Shown here piece by piece: positions 1-8,696 of a stretch of 64,000 nt of DNA. The notes under the pieces are model-generated. The model searched no databases. It was not told the DNA's origin and saw only the letters and a program-made list of their open reading frames with translations. A program made the position numbers and the translations under genes. This DNA is from Flammeovirga kamogawensis (GTDB lineage: Bacteria > Bacteroidota > Bacteroidia > Cytophagales > Flammeovirgaceae). Within the stretch, counting starts at the first letter, position 1. Every line of letters begins with the position of its first letter. Location of the stretch: positions 1,302,001-1,366,000 of the forward strand of contig NZ_CP076129.1 in NCBI RefSeq assembly GCF_018736065.1, in the 5' to 3' direction.

Positions 1-935
1 ATGCCAAAGAAAAGGGAGTAGAATTAATAGGTCATCATGAAACAAGTGGTGATATTTTAACCTACGAAAATCAGATGGATGATGCTTTTGATCTTCTTGA
101 AAAGAATGAAATGAACGCATTAAAAACAGGTTATGTAGGCAAAATTAGAGCAGAAGAAGAAGGTCAACATCACCATGGTCAGTATATGGTGAACCATTAC
201 AGAAAGGTATTAGAAACGGCAGCTAAACATAAAGTTTGTGTTGTAGCACATGAACCAATAAAGCCAACGGGAATTCGTAGAACCTATCCAAATATGTTAA
301 GTAGAGAAGCTATGCGTGGTATGGAATATAATGCTTGGAGTGATGGAAACCCAGCAAGTCATACTACAATTCTACCATTTACTATGGGTTTAGGTGGTCC
401 GTTAGATTATACGCCAGGTATTTTTCAGACAAATTTTGACAAATACAGAAAAGGAAATTCTACTCATACTACAGTGGCAAATCAGTTGGCTTTATATGTA
501 GTATTGTATAGTCCTGTGCAGATGGCAGCCGATTTACCAGAACATTACGAAGGAAACCCAGCGTTTCAGTTTATTAGAGAAGTTCCAACAGATTGGGAAG
601 AGTCTAAGGTGTTAACTGCAGATATTGGAGAGTACGTGGCGGTGGCTAGAAAAGATAGAAAAAGCAACGATTGGTATATAGGAGCAATTACAAACGAAGA
701 GAAAAGAGCATTAGAAATTCCTATCGATTTCTTAGAAGATGGGAAAGAATATATTGCAGAAATCTATGCAGATGGAACAAATGCAAGCTATAAAGTAAAT
801 GCTACTGATGTGGACATTAAAAAAGTAAAAATTAGAAACGGAGAACACCTTTCTATGCATTTAGCAGAGGGAGGCGGACAAGCAATACGAATACATGAAG
901 CAACTACTGGAAAATATGTATCTATGACTGAATAA
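1..935 (+). CDS. GH97 alpha-glucosidase / alpha-galactosidase family (SusB-like), 3' part
   Basis: The reading frame is open from position 3 of the window, so only the C-terminal ~310 residues are present and the start lies outside. GH97 enzymes hydrolyse alpha-glucosidic or alpha-galactosidic bonds, usually in the periplasm. The end of the catalytic barrel is visible: HHETSG at the N-terminal edge, AHEPIKPTGIRRTYPN, then SREAMRGMEYNAW. The spacing between the glutamates of HEP, REA and MEY is 18 and 6 residues. This equals the spacing I recall for Glu508, Glu526 and Glu532 of SusB, and the HHE glutamate sits near the Glu439 position. That favours the inverting SusB-like branch over the retaining branch, which uses an aspartate nucleophile. 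A C-terminal beta-sandwich follows (AEIYADGTNASYKV). A terminator lies 30 nt downstream. Family assignment is firm; substrate is not. Confidence 0.9.
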   Translation, partial: AKEKGVELIGHHETSGDILTYENQMDDAFDLLEKNEMNALKTGYVGKIRAEEEGQHHHGQYMVNHYRKVLETAAKHKVCVVAHEPIKPTGIRRTYPNMLSREAMRGMEYNAWSDGNPASHTTILPFTMGLGGPLDYTPGIFQTNFDKYRKGNSTHTTVANQLALYVVLYSPVQMAADLPEHYEGNPAFQFIREVPTDWEESKVLTADIGEYVAVARKDRKSNDWYIGAITNEEKRALEIPIDFLEDGKEYIAEIYADGTNASYKVNATDVDIKKVKIRNGEHLSMHLAEGGGQAIRIHEATTGKYVSMTE

Positions 936-963
936 TTAATTATAATATTTGAGCTGATCAAAG

Positions 964-990
964 GCCTCCTTCTTAAGGGGGCTTTTTTTT
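964..990 (+). terminator. Rho-independent terminator after the GH97 gene
   Basis: A short GC-rich stem (GCCTCC paired with GGGGGC, one G-T pair) is followed directly by eight T residues, starting 29 nt after the stop codon of the GH97 gene. Confidence 0.8.
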
Positions 991-1572
991 GTTGGTTACG
1001 ATTTTATAAGGGAAGATCAAGATTAGATAAGAAGTTTCAGGCTACTATCTATAAAACAGTATTTGATATCCAAACTTAAATTGAAGGTTATGAAATACAA
1101 TGTATTCATTCCGTTAGTAACTGATCATAATTTAAATCAAAGTACCTCTATTGATTACTAATTTATTGTTTTTTGAGGGTGAAAAATAGGACAAATGTCG
1201 ATTTATTACCCTCAAAACACTACTAATCTCAAGAAAGCTCTTTTCCTTCTACTTTATCTTAAAAACCTTATTGAGATAGCAGAAATGGCTGTTTTTCATC
1301 AAATGTAAGGAGAGTAAAATAGGTGTAGTCTTAAAATTACCCCTTAGAGTGTCTTATTTACACCTAATAAAATGAGGGATCCCGTAAAATTGTAATACCC
1401 TAATCAAGCAAATCGCGAAGTTTGAAGAGGGTAAACAAATGAATGAATCATTTACTAGTATGAAATAATAAAGCAATCTATTTATCCAACTATTGTAAGC
1501 ATTACTGGCCTTACAAAAACTAATAAAATTACTTTTTACGTTGATGGGCAACCATCATTAGATTTATATTTT
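991..1572. other. Long intergenic region with two inverted repeats
   Basis: No convincing gene is seen. The stretch holds a 10-bp inverted repeat (1171-1180 with 1208-1217) and a second 8-bp one (TAGGTGTA at 1320-1327 with TACACCTA at 1359-1366). It presumably carries the promoter and leader of the SGNH hydrolase gene that starts at 1573. An open frame on the minus strand at 1354-1551 has no recognisable content and is not called. Confidence 0.5.
1171..1217. promoter_or_regulatory. Nested inverted repeat, possible operator or leader hairpin
   Basis: TTTTGAGGGT (1171-1180) and ACCCTCAAAA (1208-1217) are perfect inverted copies. The spacer contains a smaller palindrome, GACAAATGTC. No T-run follows, so it is not an ordinary terminator. 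It lies 355 nt upstream of the start at 1573. A binding site for a dimeric regulator or a leader RNA structure are both possible. Confidence 0.35.
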
Positions 1573-4500
1573 ATGAAGAAGATATTACAAAAGATAGTAT
1601 TCTTAGCGGTATTAATTACTCCGTGTTTTGTTTTCGGACAAGAAGAAACAATTGATCAAACCATGTACATTGATTTTGGTCCAAATGATGAGACGAATGG
1701 AGATGAAACCTCAGGTGAAGATACAAATGGTAATTATTGGACCAATGTAACGAACGCACTTTCTAGTGGAGATCCAATTACTATTCTAAATGCATTAAAT
1801 GAAGATACGGGAATTAGTTTACAACTTGAGACTACATTTGGGAAAAATGGTAAAAACCATGGTGGATTAAAAACGCCAGAAGAAGCTAAACTAGCAGAAT
1901 TAGCAATTGCTACTGCTACTCAAGATTATTTCTTTACAAGTGGTACTTGTGGTATTAGATTATCTGGGTTTGATAAAGATAAGCAATACAGATTTACAGC
2001 ATTTGGTAGCCGTGGAGATGGAGTTCCAGATCGTTTTACGGAGTATAAATTTGCTGGTTTAAATACAGAAAAAGGAGAGTTACAAACATCATTTTCTTTT
2101 AAAGGAAACACAGAAAATGTTTACACTACGGGATATATTTTTCCGGATGCAGAAGGTGAAATATATTTTACAGTTACTAAGGTGAGTGGGTTGGCCTACT
2201 TGAATGCATTAAAAGTTGAAGAGATTACTTCGGATGCAGAGTTTAATGCTGTTACAGCAATGATAATTAATCCGGTAGATCTAACTTCTCCATTGATATC
2301 AAGACAAATACCGTATACTATTGAGCCTGCAAACGCAACTGTTAATACTATTGAGTGGGTTGTAGACGATGAAACAATTGCAACAATTGATGCTGACGGA
2401 GTTGTTCATCCTAGAACAAATGGAACAATTACTGTAACAGCAACAAGTAATGACATTGGAGCAGGTTTATCAGAAGAGTTTGAAATTATTATTGCTAATC
2501 AACCAGAAAATTTATATCTGGCAGGTAGCGCTTTAGACGATGATGAAGATAGATTATTTAACTATAGTCCAGATGTAGATAACTTCTTTAGTAATATCTT
2601 TTATGCTTATGTTCCTTTAAAAGCAGGTGAGTCTTTCATGCTTTATAATATCAACGAAAACCAAGAGCAAGTAGCTTATGGAGTTGATGAAGAAGGTACA
2701 TTAGTACAAGATGGTAACCCAATTTCAATTTCAGAAACAGCACCTTACAGAGTGAAAGTTGACTTCAATAATCAGAAAATTGAAGTAGAAAAAATTACAA
2801 ACTGGAAACTAGTTGGTACACAAACACCAGGTTCTTGGGCTAGTAACGATGGCCCTGAAATTGAGTACAAAGGAGGAAGTATTTGGCAATCTACAGTAAC
2901 ATTAAAACGTGATGAAAACGAGACGTACGATGCAATGTTATTAAGAATGAATGACAATTATTTAATGGGTTCTTTATGGAGTGATTTTTCTGAATTAAGC
3001 TATAAAGCCGATGAAGATATATTTGGTGGAATTCGTAATTTTCCACTGCCTGACGGTGAGTATATTTTTACACTAGATTTAGAAAACTATACTTACTTAG
3101 TAGAAGCTCCTTCAGTAGATGATATGGGTATTGTTTTTTGTGGTTCTTCTGTATGTGGAGGCTTTGGTGCATTAGAAGCTGCAGATGGTTCGTACACTGG
3201 ATATGCTTATAATTATACAGCTTTGTTAGAAGATAGAGCTACCAATGGAATTGGCAAAAATTGGAATGTGAAAAATGTTTCGATTGGCGGTGATAATACA
3301 ATTAAAGTAAATAACCGATGGGATTTAGATGTTGCTTCTGCAGGATCAAAATATTTAGTTATTGGTTTATCAATGGGTAATGAAGGCATAATGAGTGGTG
3401 GTCAAGTAGTTTTTGATCAATTTAAAGATAATCTTATTGGTTTAATTCAAAAAGCTAGAGACGAAGGAATGATCCCTGTAATTATGAGTAATTACGCCAA
3501 TGGACGTTACGATGAAACGGATTATGCTTTTGTAAAAGAGATGAACTTATTGATTCATCAGTGGGATGTTCCTTCTATGAACTTATTGGGAGCGTTAGAT
3601 AACGGAATGGGTCAATTTATCAATAATGACGAAGATGAAGAAAAGGATTACGAAAGAGATCCTGCACATCCAAATCAAAAAGGACACGATGAATTTTTGT
3701 ATGCAATGGTACCATCTTTATTTGATGCCTTATACAACGAGAAACCGTTACCAACTAGAATGATGAATACATCATTAGCAATGCATGATTTATCACAATT
3801 AAATAACTTGAATTTTACACCTGACGGTACTGTTCATTCTTTTACAAATAGTGTATATTTTAAAACAGATAGTGAAGGAAGTTTGGTGACATTTACTCAA
3901 GGTGAATTAACAGGTACTTTGGCTGTAAATGCAGACGGTTATATTGTTTATACATCACCTACAGGAGATCAATTAGTAGGGCCAACAGTTGTAAAAGATG
4001 ATGCATGGCACCTTCTAACACTAACACATTATTATGCTACAGAAGCAACTTATTTATATGTTGATAAAGAGATTCAAGGTGCAGTTTCTGAGCAATTAAT
4101 ACCAGAAATGTTCCAGTTGAATAATAATTCTGCAGCAACTAGCCTTAGTTTTAAAGAATGGTTCTTCTATCGTGCAGGTATGAACAAAGACGAAATTGAT
4201 GCAATTGCTGATGGTATGATGTTAAAATCTTCTTTAGAACTATATGCTCCTTTAAATAGCGATGTAACATCTGAGGAACATGTCATGAACTATGCTCAAA
4301 GTACAGTAGAAATTGATATTGATGCAGAAAAAGCAGCACAAACAATTGATTTTGGTACGATAAATAATATGACTTATGGAGATGCAGTGTATACATTATC
4401 TGCTACAAGTTCTCAGGGTTTACCAATAACTTATGCCACTTCAAATGAAAACGTAGCAACTATTGACGGGCAAACTCTTACAATTGTAGGTGCAGGTGAT

Positions 4501-5349
4501 GTAACGATCACTGCAATGCAAGAGGGAGCTAATTATGTTGCTGAAGCAATAAATGTAAATCAAGTACTTACAATTGATAAGGCAGTACTTAATGTAAGTA
4601 CAGTTAGTCTAACTAGTACTTACGGAGAGGCAATTCCAACTTTTTCAATTACCTATACAGGGTTTGTAAATAATGAATCAGCCGCTGATTTAACTGCAAT
4701 GGCAACAGCATCAACGGTGGCTACTAGTAGTGCAGATGCTGGGGAATATGAAGTTACATTATCTGGAGCAACTGCAGATAATTATACTTTTAATTATACT
4801 CCAAGTACGCTTACAATTAATAAAGCGGCTCAAGAAATCACATTATTTGAATTACCTGAAAGCATTGCACTTTCAACTGAATCATTTATTTTAATTTCAA
4901 TATCTTCTTCTTCATTAGATGTGACGTATTCATCATCAGACGAATCTATCGTGTCAATTGATGGTGCAACAGCTACTTTATTAAAAGCAGGTAAGGTTGA
5001 AATTACAGCTAAGCAAGTAGGAAATAAAAATTACGAAGCAGCATCAGAAGTAACGCAATCTATTACAGTTACTTCATCATCAGATGAAGAACCTATCGAT
5101 GAAGAACCAACAGCCTTAGAAGATGATTTATTAAAAGTGAATATTTATCCTAATCCAACGGCTAACTTTTTTACTTTAGATAAAGATGTAGTTTCAATTC
5201 AGGTATATAATTTAAATGGGGTACTAGTAAAATCTTTTGATGGGGTAAAAGAACAACAATATGATATATCTTCTTTACCAAGAAGTACTTATGCTTTATT
5301 AATTCAGACGCTAGAAGGTGTGCAAACACAAAAGTTACTGATTAAATAA
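1573..5349 (+). CDS. T9SS-exported SGNH hydrolase with SusE/F-like and Ig-like modules
   Basis: The product has 1258 residues. Order of parts: signal peptide ending near FVFGQ; an N-terminal secreted-protein domain with FGPNDETNGDETSG; a Big2-like domain (~225-305); a segment resembling SusE/SusF carbohydrate-binding modules (~310-510, NLYLAGSA); an SGNH/GDSL hydrolase domain (~517-720); a concanavalin-like (LamG) domain (~730-895); MBG/Ig-like domains (~920-1165); and a type A T9SS sorting domain (VNIYPNPTANFFTLDKD). In the SGNH part, CGSSVCGG supplies the likely nucleophile Ser526 and DPAHPNQKGH supplies the Asp-His pair (Asp696, His699). Such enzymes are usually carbohydrate esterases, so deacetylation or another ester cleavage on a polysaccharide at the cell surface is likely. 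The exact substrate cannot be told. A strong terminator follows at 5475. Confidence 0.85.
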   Translation: MKKILQKIVFLAVLITPCFVFGQEETIDQTMYIDFGPNDETNGDETSGEDTNGNYWTNVTNALSSGDPITILNALNEDTGISLQLETTFGKNGKNHGGLKTPEEAKLAELAIATATQDYFFTSGTCGIRLSGFDKDKQYRFTAFGSRGDGVPDRFTEYKFAGLNTEKGELQTSFSFKGNTENVYTTGYIFPDAEGEIYFTVTKVSGLAYLNALKVEEITSDAEFNAVTAMIINPVDLTSPLISRQIPYTIEPANATVNTIEWVVDDETIATIDADGVVHPRTNGTITVTATSNDIGAGLSEEFEIIIANQPENLYLAGSALDDDEDRLFNYSPDVDNFFSNIFYAYVPLKAGESFMLYNINENQEQVAYGVDEEGTLVQDGNPISISETAPYRVKVDFNNQKIEVEKITNWKLVGTQTPGSWASNDGPEIEYKGGSIWQSTVTLKRDENETYDAMLLRMNDNYLMGSLWSDFSELSYKADEDIFGGIRNFPLPDGEYIFTLDLENYTYLVEAPSVDDMGIVFCGSSVCGGFGALEAADGSYTGYAYNYTALLEDRATNGIGKNWNVKNVSIGGDNTIKVNNRWDLDVASAGSKYLVIGLSMGNEGIMSGGQVVFDQFKDNLIGLIQKARDEGMIPVIMSNYANGRYDETDYAFVKEMNLLIHQWDVPSMNLLGALDNGMGQFINNDEDEEKDYERDPAHPNQKGHDEFLYAMVPSLFDALYNEKPLPTRMMNTSLAMHDLSQLNNLNFTPDGTVHSFTNSVYFKTDSEGSLVTFTQGELTGTLAVNADGYIVYTSPTGDQLVGPTVVKDDAWHLLTLTHYYATEATYLYVDKEIQGAVSEQLIPEMFQLNNNSAATSLSFKEWFFYRAGMNKDEIDAIADGMMLKSSLELYAPLNSDVTSEEHVMNYAQSTVEIDIDAEKAAQTIDFGTINNMTYGDAVYTLSATSSQGLPITYATSNENVATIDGQTLTIVGAGDVTITAMQEGANYVAEAINVNQVLTIDKAVLNVSTVSLTSTYGEAIPTFSITYTGFVNNESAADLTAMATASTVATSSADAGEYEVTLSGATADNYTFNYTPSTLTINKAAQEITLFELPESIALSTESFILISISSSSLDVTYSSSDESIVSIDGATATLLKAGKVEITAKQVGNKNYEAASEVTQSITVTSSSDEEPIDEEPTALEDDLLKVNIYPNPTANFFTLDKDVVSIQVYNLNGVLVKSFDGVKEQQYDISSLPRSTYALLIQTLEGVQTQKLLIK

Positions 5350-5474
5350 GTAAAAGTTTATTACTAAAACTGTGGACTAGACAAACACATAATAATAGTG
5401 TAAATCATAGGTGTTAATTATTTATACACTTGTGGTTTACCACTTAAAATGAAATAGGATTAACCGACAAGAAT

Positions 5475-5514
5475 AAAGGCAATAACCGTAAAAGTTATTG
5501 CCTTTATTTTTTAT
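5475..5514 (+). terminator. Rho-independent terminator after the SGNH hydrolase gene
   Basis: A perfect 12-bp stem (5475-5486 with 5494-5505) with a 7-nt loop is followed by a T-rich tail. It may also end transcription of the convergent small gene at 5529-5720, though the opposite tail is weaker. Confidence 0.9.
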
Positions 5515-5528
5515 ATGTAAATACACTC

Positions 5529-5720
5529 CTAAAAGTGCTGAGATTCATTTTTGTGTTTGATAGACATAAATGGGATACATAGTAAAATAAGCATTGATAA
5601 GATACCTAAATAACTACCGTAATTACTTGTTAAATAAAGGTTTGAGTAATCAATAATACTCATTTGACCAATAATAATAATGGATGCGGCAATTAGTAAT
5701 CCGTATTTAAATTTTTGCAT
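5529..5720 (-). CDS. Small two-helix membrane protein, unknown function
   Basis: An open frame of 63 codons starts with ATG and encodes a short basic N-terminus (MQKFKYG), a hydrophobic helix (LLIAASIIIIGQMSII), a short polar loop with several Tyr, a second helix (YLGILSMLILLCIPFMSI) and a charged tail (KHKNESQHF). Two clean membrane segments with a positive N-terminus and a charged end suggest a real gene rather than chance. It lies 80 nt downstream of the LytTR regulator gene on the same strand, so it could be the last cistron of that operon, and ends close to a terminator hairpin. No family is recognised. Confidence 0.55.
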   Translation of the reverse strand: MQKFKYGLLIAASIIIIGQMSIIDYSNLYLTSNYGSYLGILSMLILLCIPFMSIKHKNESQHF

Positions 5721-5800
5721 GATTCAGGGTTGTTATTGATTTATGTAAAATTACTTTTTTAAGCATCTATAATCAATTTAAATTACCCACTTTTAGTGCG

Positions 5801-6556
5801 TTACCCTAACCATTCTTTAAACGTTTTTACTTTTTCTCTTCCAACAACAATGTCTTTATTTATATCAATTGGTAATTCTACAATTAATCGGCTATTGGTA
5901 TATTTATTAATCTTCACAATTGATGTTCTATGAACAATAAAACTTCTTCCAGTTCTAAAAAACTCATTTGGGTCAAGAATATCTGTAAGTTCTTCCATTT
6001 TAAAATCTACAATATATCTTCGGCCCTCATTTGTATATACAAAAGTATGTCGTCCCTCTGCGCCAAAAAGAGTAATATTTTCTGTTTCGATACTCTTGAT
6101 TACTTCACCAACTCTAATCATAAATCTTTTTTTATATTTTTGATTGTAAGTAGCTAATAGAGCATCAATTTGTCCACTTTTTGTGTCATTTGATCCGTTT
6201 CTTATAGTTTGTAATTTCTGGATTGCTTTAGTAAGTGCATCGGCATCAACAGGTTTTAAGAGATAATCAATACTATTAGCTTTGAAAGCATCGAGAGCAT
6301 ATTCATCATATGCAGTTGTGAAGATAATTGGTTTTGAAACCTCAATACCTTCTAAAATATCAAAAGCAATTCCATCTGTAAGATGAATATCCATAAAGAT
6401 TAAATCAATGGTCTCTTGATTTTCTTTTAACCATACTATTGCCTTATCAACACTATCAATAATCTTAACAATTTCTATATCAAAAGGCGTTTTATTGATC
6501 TGCCTTTGTAATTTTGCCTGTGCAGGTTTTTCATCTTCAATAATAATTACTTTCAT
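5801..6556 (-). CDS. LytTR-family response regulator
   Basis: The product has 251 residues: a CheY-like receiver (~1-120) and a LytTR DNA-binding domain (~150-251). The receiver has the acidic pair Glu7/Asp8, the phospho-acceptor Asp56 in IFMDIHL, a Thr in FTTAYDEYA and Lys in YLLKPVD. The C-terminal part has the LytTR pattern GRHTFVYTNEGRRYIVDFKM and FFRTGRSFIVHRTSIVKI. It starts 5 nt after the stop of the kinase-like gene 6562-7692 and is the output of that minus-strand operon. Its partner is most likely the intact kinase at 7704-8696. Target genes cannot be told from the window. Confidence 0.93.
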   Translation of the reverse strand: MKVIIIEDEKPAQAKLQRQINKTPFDIEIVKIIDSVDKAIVWLKENQETIDLIFMDIHLTDGIAFDILEGIEVSKPIIFTTAYDEYALDAFKANSIDYLLKPVDADALTKAIQKLQTIRNGSNDTKSGQIDALLATYNQKYKKRFMIRVGEVIKSIETENITLFGAEGRHTFVYTNEGRRYIVDFKMEELTDILDPNEFFRTGRSFIVHRTSIVKINKYTNSRLIVELPIDINKDIVVGREKVKTFKEWLG

Positions 6557-6561
6557 GGTTT

Positions 6562-7692
6562 CTAAGAGGTTGTTCGTTTAAAAATGGATTGGTCTTGAGT
6601 GGTAATTTCTGCTTTTTTATCACTTTTCCAAGCTTTGTTTTCTACTTGAAAAGCAGGTAATTTGATAATGTATTCTTTCCCTTTTTTGATAGATAAAACA
6701 GGGATTTTAGTATATAATCTAAAGGTTTCTTCTAAAGAATCCATCACCTCTGGCAGTGCCTTTGGGCGATCCAGTTTAGGGTTAAAACTATGTGCAACAA
6801 CTAAAAGTGCATCTTCTTCAATTGTTATAGAAATGTCTAAAGGTTGTAAATTAGAAGCAATATTATCATTGGCAATTGCAACTATTAAACGTGTGAGTAA
6901 AACAGGTGGTAATACCAATGAACTGGATAAATCAGAAGGTAATTTATATGAAGCAGATATTCCACCTGAACGTGCATCAGATAACAATTCTACTACAGAT
7001 TTTACATTTTTAATAGCATCTTCTACAGATACAAATTCTTCTTTTCTATTATTAATTGTATTGCGATATACTTTGGCTAATTTTTCAGCATACTCTTCCG
7101 CCTTGTCAGCATCTTTATATGCTAAACCAATTAGGGTTTCTAAAGTTTCATATAGGAGAGGTAAATTAGCATCTTCAGCAAATAAACGCATTTCTTTACT
7201 TATATAAGCAGTACGCTTTTTCTCCTCTTCTCTAATGGATTTGTTTTTTAACTCTATGAGCCTGTTTCCCCACCAAGCACATTCAAATAAGAGGGTCTGA
7301 AAGATGAATAAGCCTTGAAATACATACATTTCTGTGGTGAAATTTTCAAAACGAGTATACCCAATTAAGTAATAAAAATAAACACTAAGTACAGTACCAA
7401 TACTTAAAATACTACTTAATAATACACCTAGACTATGGTAGGCAATTTGTTCATAAATATTAGAAAGTATTGCTATTTTTTTTCCTATAAAAGAAGCACT
7501 CCAAAGTACAGAGAAGTTCCAGAAATATGAGATAATGATACAAACAACCCATTCTGTTCTAAAATAAGATTCTTCTAATTCTCCTATTCTATTAAATGCC
7601 ATAAGTAATAGAAAATAGGTAATACTACCAGACAGAATAGGGTAGAATATTTTATAATAGACCGAAGACTTTTTACCAAAATGCTGTAACAT
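6562..7692 (-). CDS. LytS-like sensor kinase homologue lacking catalytic residues (pseudokinase)
   Basis: The product has 376 residues, with about four membrane helices in the first 140 followed by a cytoplasmic part laid out like LytS/YehU-type kinases. The usual phospho-acceptor motif NPHFLFNTLN is replaced by NLPLLYETLE, with Pro178 where the histidine belongs. The N-box, normally LVENAIKHG, reads LIVAIANDN, so the ATP-binding Asn and the preceding Glu are both lost (Val271, Ala272). The flanking LPP and helix pattern is kept, so the alignment is clear by eye. It sits 11 nt after the intact kinase gene and 5 nt before the response regulator gene. A regulatory partner that dimerises with the intact kinase is the simplest reading. 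The C-terminal tail after KLPAFQ is unusually polar. Confidence 0.82.
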   Translation of the reverse strand: MLQHFGKKSSVYYKIFYPILSGSITYFLLLMAFNRIGELEESYFRTEWVVCIIISYFWNFSVLWSASFIGKKIAILSNIYEQIAYHSLGVLLSSILSIGTVLSVYFYYLIGYTRFENFTTEMYVFQGLFIFQTLLFECAWWGNRLIELKNKSIREEEKKRTAYISKEMRLFAEDANLPLLYETLETLIGLAYKDADKAEEYAEKLAKVYRNTINNRKEEFVSVEDAIKNVKSVVELLSDARSGGISASYKLPSDLSSSLVLPPVLLTRLIVAIANDNIASNLQPLDISITIEEDALLVVAHSFNPKLDRPKALPEVMDSLEETFRLYTKIPVLSIKKGKEYIIKLPAFQVENKAWKSDKKAEITTQDQSIFKRTTS

Positions 7693-7703
7693 AATGTTCT
7701 TTG

Positions 7704-8696
7704 TTAGGAGAGTAAAGGTAATTGTACACTGTAAGATAAATCATTCTGATTAATCTGAATATTTTTTTGGCCCATTAAGAAGTACCTGTCCTTGATATTC
7801 TCTAACCCTACTTTTGTGGATGCCCGTTTTCTCGGGGTTTGTGTCTTATTGTTTTTAACATCGATAGAATGTTGTTCTTCATTATAAAACACTTTAATTT
7901 CTACAGGTTTTTCATCTGATAAAACATTATGTTTTACTGCATTTTCTACTAACATTTGTATAGACAATGGAGGTAAACTACCCATTACATTTTTTAAGTT
8001 AGCAGCAAAGCTAATTTGTACACTTTCACCATGTCTTGTATGCAACTGAAAGGCAAAAGCACGGACTAATTCAATTTCGTTTGCCAGCGTTATAAGTGGC
8101 TTATTGGCATACTTCATTACATACTGATAAGTTTGAGCTATACTTCTAATGTACTTTTCTGCTTGGCTAGCATCGCTAACAACTAAGTATGCAACAGTAT
8201 TTAAACTATTAAATAGATAATGAGGACTTAACTGATCTTTCAATGCTTCTAGGCGTAATTCTGATGCCTTTCTTCTTGTTTTTACATAATGCATTTGCTG
8301 TAAAGAAAATGCTTGAAACGCAAAGCTTAAATATTCTATTACTAACAGAGCAAACAGAAATACGGAAAACAGTATTATAACTTTGGCTGTGAGATCAAAA
8401 ACATAAACAGGAGCAATGTAAAAGCTTAATTCATAACGCATTGCTAAAATAAGTGGAATACTTATAATCACACTTCCTAACCCTCTGTAAACTATTTGTT
8501 TAACAATTCCATTTGGAGCAAAAATAGTAGCAAATAAACCACCACCAATAATGACAATAGAACTTGCTAAAAAGTAAATTAAGAAAGTGATATAATTAGT
8601 AATAAGAGGAGCTACTTCAGCAACTGGAGCATACCAAAAATAACAATATAAACTCCCTCCGAGTAAGCAATAAATAGCGTTTTTAATTAGTCCCAT
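7704..8696 (-). CDS. LytS/YehU-type membrane histidine kinase, catalytically intact
   Basis: The product has 330 residues. Four membrane helices (~1-130) are followed by a His_kinase domain with the phospho-acceptor His159 in DQLSPHYLFNSLNTVAYL, then an HATPase domain with an intact N-box (MLVENAVKHN) and the glycine stretch STKVGLENIKDRYFL. No extracytoplasmic sensor domain is present, so sensing probably happens in the membrane or through a partner protein. The start overlaps the end of the upstream repeat-protein gene by 10 nt, which suggests translational coupling and a direct functional link to that periplasmic protein. The kinase should phosphorylate the LytTR regulator at 5801-6556. 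Confidence 0.92.
   Translation of the reverse strand: MGLIKNAIYCLLGGSLYCYFWYAPVAEVAPLITNYITFLIYFLASSIVIIGGGLFATIFAPNGIVKQIVYRGLGSVIISIPLILAMRYELSFYIAPVYVFDLTAKVIILFSVFLFALLVIEYLSFAFQAFSLQQMHYVKTRRKASELRLEALKDQLSPHYLFNSLNTVAYLVVSDASQAEKYIRSIAQTYQYVMKYANKPLITLANEIELVRAFAFQLHTRHGESVQISFAANLKNVMGSLPPLSIQMLVENAVKHNVLSDEKPVEIKVFYNEEQHSIDVKNNKTQTPRKRASTKVGLENIKDRYFLMGQKNIQINQNDLSYSVQLPLLS

Noticed and set aside
1354-1551. 65-codon open frame on the minus strand in the first intergenic region
   Set aside because: It overlaps an inverted repeat, has no recognisable domain or signal, and its composition looks like translated AT-rich non-coding DNA.
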